In this document: one piece after another, positions 5,530-9,641 of the stretch
How positions within the stretch are numbered: the stretch's first letter is position 1
Layout of the letters: each line of letters opens with the position of its first letter
Source: Candidatus Colimorpha onthohippi
Lineage (GTDB): Bacteria; Bacteroidota; Bacteroidia; Bacteroidales; P3
Reading direction: 5' to 3'
Assembly: GCA_018064565.1 (NCBI GenBank)
Contig: JAGHVA010000277.1
Coordinates: 1 to 9,641 of the forward strand
DNA: 9,641 bases
Translations under genes and position numbers: made by a program
Notes under the pieces: model-generated
Databases searched by the model: none
What the model saw: the letters and a program-made list of their open reading frames with translations, nothing else
What the model was told of the DNA's origin: nothing

Positions 5530-7956
5530 GTGTTCACTTCTCATTTATTTCGCCGTTTGGTAGTACTAACGGTGATTTTCAGTTTGTTTGGTACCGTGGC
5601 GGCACAGTTCGATTCCAAAGCCGACCCACGTGCCGTGGTAGTGTCGGGCAATGCCCGATTTACCGTCCTTACCGACCGCTTAATACGTATGGAGTATGCG
5701 CCCGATGGGCATTTCGAGGATTGCGCCACCTTGGCCGTTGTCAACCGCCGCATGCCAGTGCCTACTTATTCCAAGCAACAGCGCGGTGGTGTGCTCACCA
5801 TAACTACGAGGGCACTCACACTTACCTACCGTGGTGGAACATTTTCCCCCGCCTCTTTGCAGGCAGAGTTTAAGATGGGCAGCAAAAAGGTGGTGTGGCA
5901 CTATGGCGATGCCGATGAAGGCAACCTGATGGGCACCACGCGTACCCTTGACGGGTGTACGGGCTACTCCTGCATCAGTTATCGTGACAACTATTTGGAA
6001 CCTGGAGTGCTGTCGCGTAACGGCTGGGCGGTCGTCGATGAGAGCCGCCGACATGTGCTTCGTCCCGACAGTTCTGATTGGGGCGAGTGGGTCGAACCAC
6101 GCCATACCGATGCCACATCTCGCGACCTCTATCTTTTTGCATACGGCCACGACTACAAGTCCGCCCTGCACGACTTCACTCGCATTTGCGGCAGCATCCC
6201 CATGCCGCCAAAGTACACTTTGGGCTATTGGTGGAGTCGCTACTGGATATACACCGACAACGAGATGCTGGAACTCGCCAACGAGATGCGCCAGCGCCAG
6301 ATACCTATCGATGTGTTCATTGTGGATATGGACTGGCACGAGACGTGGAAGCCGATGACCAAACTGCACGGACGCGACCAGTTTGGCCAACGCCGCGGCT
6401 GGACAGGCTACACATGGAACCGCGACCTATTCCATAATCCCGAAGGTTTTCTCCACGACCTGCATTCCATGCACCTCAAGACAGCCCTTAACTTGCACCC
6501 CGCGTCGGGCGTGCAGACCTATGAGGACTGCTATCGCTCGTTTACGAAGGACTACCTGAGCCGAACCTCCGACTATGATGGGCCGAATGGCTACGTCTAT
6601 GGCAACACTCCTTATCACTTTGTCGGACAGGAGGACACCACACAGTGCGGTTCCGAAGGATACACTGCACCAGTACCGTTTCGCATCTGTCAGCAGGCGT
6701 GGGCAGATGCCTATTTCAACAGCGTCATTCATCCCCTCGAAACGCAGGGGGTCGATTTTTGGTGGCTCGACTGGCAGCAGTGGAAGTACAGCAAGTATGT
6801 AGATAGCCTCAGCAATACATTCTGGCTTAACTACACCTTCTTCAACGACAAGGTGCGCCGCACCAAACAGCAGGGTCTTGCCGCCCCGCGCCCCTTCATC
6901 TACCACCGCTGGGGTGGACTGGGGTCGCACCGCTACCAACTTGGCTTTTCAGGCGATACCTACGACGATTGGGCAGTGCTGCAGTTCCTTCCCTATTTCA
7001 CCGCCACAGCATCCAATGTAGGCTACGGCTACTGGGGGCACGACATCGGAGGTCACATGCAGCATCAAGACCATCCTACCAATCCCGAACTTTTCACACG
7101 GTGGCTGCAATATGGTGTGTTCACGCCTATCTTCAAAACCCATTCCACGCAGAGTGCCATGCTCGACCGTCGTATTTGGAGTTATCCCACGCATTATGAG
7201 TATATGAAGGCAGCCATCGTACTGCGCTATGCACTTTCGCCTTATATATATACCGCATCGCGCCAAGCCTACGACAGCGGCATCAGCATCTGCCGTCCGC
7301 TCTACTACGACTACCCCGAAGAACAGCGTGCTTACAGCGAGCGCGAGGAGTTTATGTTTGGCGACCTCATCCTCGCCACCGCCATCTGCCAACCTGCCGA
7401 CAGCCTTACGGGGATGGCTCGGCGCGACATGTGGTTCCCTAAGGGTTGCGACTGGTACGACATGGCGAAACACACCATGTACCGTGGCGGCACCTCTCAA
7501 CAACTGACCTACACCATTGCCGAAAATCCGTGGTATGTCAAGGCTGGCAGCATTCTCCCCCTTGCTGCCGAGGGCACTCAGAACCTGCAACAACGCTCCA
7601 ATGCGTTGCGCCTGCTTGTGGTGCCAGGCAACGGAAAAGCCACCTATGCCCTCTATGAGGACGACGAGACCACACAAGCTTATACCGCTTCGGCGTATGC
7701 CTTCACTACTTTTGACAAACAGCGGTCGGGCAATAAACTCACTATCACCATCGGCGCACGTAAGGGCGATTTTGATGGGGCTTTTGCCACTCGACAAATC
7801 GAGGTGGTGGTTGAAGGTGCTGCCACGCAGCCTCACAAAGTGGTGGTCGATGGCACCGTGACACCAACGCAGTGCCGCCTGATAGACCATGCTGTGGTAG
7901 TGCCGCTGCCCGAGCTCTCCTCCACCATGCCTCATACAATAGAGATAGTGCTTTGA
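5530..7956 (+). CDS. Secreted glycoside hydrolase family 31 protein (alpha-glycosidase type)
   Basis: An 808-residue retaining GH31 enzyme. A GTG start at 5530 is chosen because a signal peptide follows directly (LVVLTVIFSLFGTVAA, cleavage near 25/26), an in-frame TAA lies at 5509-5511, and no ATG occurs between. Domains: N-terminal beta-sandwich (about 35-210), catalytic (beta/alpha)8 barrel from about 225 (PPKYTLGYWWSRYWIY), then C-terminal beta domains including a DUF5110-like segment (YALYEDDETTQAY, about 706). Likely catalytic nucleophile is D414 in WWLDWQQ and acid/base D476 in FSGDTYDDW. Supporting sites are VDMDWH (265-270), GHDIGG (503-508) and FKTHST (535-540). GH31 members act on alpha-glucosides, alpha-xylosides and other alpha-linked sugars; the specificity here is unknown. 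WWLDWQQ differs from the WIDMNE-type motif of classical alpha-glucosidases. A PCMD lipoprotein gene follows after 76 bases. Confidence 0.93.
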   Translation: MFTSHLFRRLVVLTVIFSLFGTVAAQFDSKADPRAVVVSGNARFTVLTDRLIRMEYAPDGHFEDCATLAVVNRRMPVPTYSKQQRGGVLTITTRALTLTYRGGTFSPASLQAEFKMGSKKVVWHYGDADEGNLMGTTRTLDGCTGYSCISYRDNYLEPGVLSRNGWAVVDESRRHVLRPDSSDWGEWVEPRHTDATSRDLYLFAYGHDYKSALHDFTRICGSIPMPPKYTLGYWWSRYWIYTDNEMLELANEMRQRQIPIDVFIVDMDWHETWKPMTKLHGRDQFGQRRGWTGYTWNRDLFHNPEGFLHDLHSMHLKTALNLHPASGVQTYEDCYRSFTKDYLSRTSDYDGPNGYVYGNTPYHFVGQEDTTQCGSEGYTAPVPFRICQQAWADAYFNSVIHPLETQGVDFWWLDWQQWKYSKYVDSLSNTFWLNYTFFNDKVRRTKQQGLAAPRPFIYHRWGGLGSHRYQLGFSGDTYDDWAVLQFLPYFTATASNVGYGYWGHDIGGHMQHQDHPTNPELFTRWLQYGVFTPIFKTHSTQSAMLDRRIWSYPTHYEYMKAAIVLRYALSPYIYTASRQAYDSGISICRPLYYDYPEEQRAYSEREEFMFGDLILATAICQPADSLTGMARRDMWFPKGCDWYDMAKHTMYRGGTSQQLTYTIAENPWYVKAGSILPLAAEGTQNLQQRSNALRLLVVPGNGKATYALYEDDETTQAYTASAYAFTTFDKQRSGNKLTITIGARKGDFDGAFATRQIEVVVEGAATQPHKVVVDGTVTPTQCRLIDHAVVVPLPELSSTMPHTIEIVL

Positions 7957-8032
7957 TACAAAAAGAAAACTGGGGCAATATACACCCTTACAAATCCTCT
8001 TGTCGAGTAAAGTTTAACTAATCTAAGAAATC

Positions 8033-9160
8033 ATGAAAAGGTATATCTTGTTCGTTTTTGCGATTGCTTTAACACAGATCTCCTGCATCAAGGATGAGCC
8101 GCTGGAAAACGAGGCAGACATAGTGAGTTGCTGGTTAGAAGGCGACGTGCAAAGTCGAGATGCCGAAGTGTTGAACGACTCGATAACCATCATCGTGCGT
8201 GAAGGTACCGACCTCTCACGACTGGCTCCCCATTTTACGATCTCCAAAGGTGCTACCATGCAGCCCGCCTCGGGAACGGTGCGCGACTTCCGTGCCACGC
8301 AGTATTATACCGTTACCTCGCAGAGTGGCAGGTGGAGCAAGCGTTACCCAGTGCGTGTTACCGATGGCGGACTCGATACCACAGGTGGTGTAATCTGTTT
8401 TAATTTTGACAATTACCGCCTTTCCAAGTCGGGGTTCCACGTGCTTTATGAACGCAACACCGCTGGCGAGGTGGCGTTTGACTGGGCGTCAGGCAACGAT
8501 GGCTTCGCCTGGACGGGCGGTGCCGACACACCGCAAGGATACCCTACGGCATGGAGTGCCAATGGACGACAGGGTGGCTGTGTCTGTCTTACTACCCGCT
8601 CCACGGGTGCATTGGGTGTTATGGCAGGCAAACCATTAGCGGCAGGTAACATTTTTTTAGGACATTTTGATTTCTCTCAGGTTCTGGTGGCTCCGTTACG
8701 CGCCACCTGCTTCGGCATACCATTCCGATATGTGCCGCTGCTGCTCAGCGGATGGTACCAATACACACCTGGCAGCCACTACACCGTCTATCAGGCTGAT
8801 TCACCCAGTGGCTTGCGCGAGGTAATAGGCATGGCGGATAGTTGTGCCATTTATGCAGTCTTTTTCGAAGTTACCGAAGTTGACCCTTGCTTGTATGGCG
8901 ACAACGTGCAAAGTCCCACCAACGCCAATATTGTGGCACTCGCCCGTTTGGAGGGAGAACAGAAGGGAGCCACACTTGGGTGGAGCCATTTCGAAGTGCC
9001 GTTTGTGCTGCGTCCAGGCAAGCATATCGACCCCGACAAGTTGCGTCAAGGGGGCTATAGCCTCACCATAGTGGCTTCATCGAGCCAAAGCGGCGAAGAT
9101 TTCGCTGGTGCTGTAGGTAGCACCCTCATGGTTGACCAACTGCAAATCGCCATCCGTTAA
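8033..9160 (+). CDS. PCMD-domain lipoprotein (putative carbohydrate metabolism domain)
   Basis: A 375-residue Bacteroidetes lipoprotein. Residues 1-18 form a lipoprotein signal ending in QISC (acyl-Cys 18). Residues about 25-110 form an Ig-like N-terminal domain of the type seen before PCMD domains, with ITIIVREGTDLSRLAPHFTI, then GATMQPASGTVRDF and a YYTVTSQSGRWSKRYPV strand pair. Residues about 118-375 match the PCMD pattern: a Phe-Asn-Phe-Asp opening (FNFDNY), GIPFRYVPLLLSGWYQYTPG (228-247), the CAIYAVFFEV strand (271-280) and the terminal SSSQSGEDFAGAVGSTLMVDQLQI (349-372). PCMD proteins are predicted beta-sandwich glycan-associated proteins of unknown biochemical function. The gene follows a GH31 gene by 76 bases and precedes a probable barrel gene by 40 bases, suggesting a surface or periplasmic role in handling a carbohydrate. 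That role is inferred. Confidence 0.85.
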   Translation: MKRYILFVFAIALTQISCIKDEPLENEADIVSCWLEGDVQSRDAEVLNDSITIIVREGTDLSRLAPHFTISKGATMQPASGTVRDFRATQYYTVTSQSGRWSKRYPVRVTDGGLDTTGGVICFNFDNYRLSKSGFHVLYERNTAGEVAFDWASGNDGFAWTGGADTPQGYPTAWSANGRQGGCVCLTTRSTGALGVMAGKPLAAGNIFLGHFDFSQVLVAPLRATCFGIPFRYVPLLLSGWYQYTPGSHYTVYQADSPSGLREVIGMADSCAIYAVFFEVTEVDPCLYGDNVQSPTNANIVALARLEGEQKGATLGWSHFEVPFVLRPGKHIDPDKLRQGGYSLTIVASSSQSGEDFAGAVGSTLMVDQLQIAIR

Positions 9161-9200
9161 AAAACGGCATCATGTTACTAACCCAATTTGTTTCAATGAT

Positions 9201-9641
9201 ATGAAAAAACTTTGCACTGCTACAGTTTGTCTTTATATAGTGTTTGTTGCTGCGTGCAATCTTGCCGCGCAACCAGCGTGGCTGGTGCGTGCAGGCTATG
9301 TGGTAGGAGCCGCTACACCTACCCCATTCCCCGCCGAAATCCGCGAGATCAAGAGTTTTGATCCCAGTTTTGGATGGGCTGTCGGTGGTGGTGCCATGTG
9401 GGCAATTGACAGTGCCGCCCAATGGCAAGTGTATGCAGGCTTCGGCGTGAATAGCATGGGGATGACGACTTGCGCACGCGTGAAGTGTTACTCCACCGAA
9501 CTGCAAGCCGATGATGGCACGTCGGTTAAGGGAGTTTGGACTGGCATTGTCGAAACCGAGTACCAAGCACTTGCACTCTCGCCAAAAGTGGCTATACGTT
9601 ATGCGCTCTCGCCACATTGGCACGTGGGTGCAGGTTTGTAT
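9201..9641 (+). CDS. Exported protein, probable outer-membrane beta-barrel, 3' end outside window
   Basis: An ATG at 9201 opens a frame of 147 codons that runs off the window end without a stop. The N-terminus is a signal peptide: MKKLCTATVCLYIVFVAAC followed by NLAAQPAW. Cleavage by signal peptidase I after LAA (near residue 23) is the likelier reading. VAAC at 16-19 is also a loose lipobox, so a lipoprotein is not excluded. The mature part has alternating strands with Gly and aromatic residues: WLVRAGYVVGAATP, SFGWAVGGGAMWAI, WQVYAGFGVNSMGM, YQALALSPKVAIRYALSPHWHVGAGLY. This is typical of 8-12-strand outer-membrane barrels of the PorT/OmpA-like type common in Bacteroidetes. It lies 40 bases after the PCMD gene and is probably co-transcribed with it. 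Function unknown. Confidence 0.75.
   Translation, partial: MKKLCTATVCLYIVFVAACNLAAQPAWLVRAGYVVGAATPTPFPAEIREIKSFDPSFGWAVGGGAMWAIDSAAQWQVYAGFGVNSMGMTTCARVKCYSTELQADDGTSVKGVWTGIVETEYQALALSPKVAIRYALSPHWHVGAGLY

Noticed and set aside
5296..5544. Minus-strand open frame of 82 codons in the lgt-GH31 spacer
   Set aside because: It overlaps the GH31 start and the inverted-repeat segment and lacks a recognisable family. I treat it as repeat-like sequence rather than a gene.
5680..6390. Minus-strand open frame of 236 codons inside the GH31 gene
   Set aside because: Antisense shadow of a GC-rich gene with strong codon bias; no domain pattern, and the plus strand encodes essential GH31 structure.
6949..7935. 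Minus-strand open frame of 328 codons inside the GH31 gene
   Set aside because: Long, but it overlaps the GH31 catalytic and C-terminal domains completely, has no signal or family motif, and is explained by few stops in the opposite strand of biased codons.
7957..8032. Possible terminator or promoter between the GH31 and PCMD genes
   Set aside because: No stable hairpin with a T tract and no TAnnTTTG element is present, so I see nothing to separate the two genes.
9126..9623. Minus-strand open frame of 165 codons near the right edge
   Set aside because: It opposes the plus-strand frame at 9201-9641, which has a signal peptide and beta-barrel strand pattern and follows the PCMD gene directly.

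Overview
The window looks like chromosomal DNA from a Bacteroidales bacterium (Bacteroides/Prevotella-like). Three things point that way. Start sites lack clear Shine-Dalgarno sequences, and two TAnnTTTG -7 promoter elements sit in the one divergent intergenic region. The lipoproteins and outer-membrane proteins are of Bacteroidetes type, including a PCMD-domain protein. The housekeeping order coiled-coil protein / zapA / RNA / rny / lgt also fits. I cannot name the genus from sequence alone.

Layout. Positions 1-1594 (minus strand) hold a two-gene unit: a small lipoprotein of unknown function, then the lipoprotein adaptor (membrane fusion protein) of an RND-type efflux system. The adaptor is cut by the window start, so a permease gene would be expected just outside. 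Positions 1595-1788 form a divergent promoter region. Positions 1789-4358 (plus strand) form a housekeeping block: a 98-residue coiled-coil protein, the FtsZ-ring protein ZapA, a probable 6S RNA seen only from its fold and position, RNase Y, and a rho-independent terminator. Positions 4379-5233 encode Lgt, the enzyme that lipidates the prolipoproteins encoded elsewhere in the window. Positions 5234-5529 hold no convincing gene but contain inverted-repeat sequence that may be a dispersed repeat.

From 5530 to the right edge lies a carbohydrate-flavoured accessory cluster on the plus strand, visibly richer in G+C than the 1.6-2.5 kb area: a secreted GH31 glycosidase with a GTG start, a PCMD-domain surface or periplasmic lipoprotein, and the start of an exported protein, probably an outer-membrane beta-barrel, cut by the window end. 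There is no SusC/SusD pair or regulator in view, so the substrate cannot be deduced from context.

The least expected items are the 6S RNA between zapA and rny, the GH31 enzyme whose nucleophile lies in a WWLDWQQ context, and the GH31-PCMD-barrel cluster, which has no assigned substrate. I found no CRISPR array, tRNA, rRNA, transposase or phage gene.
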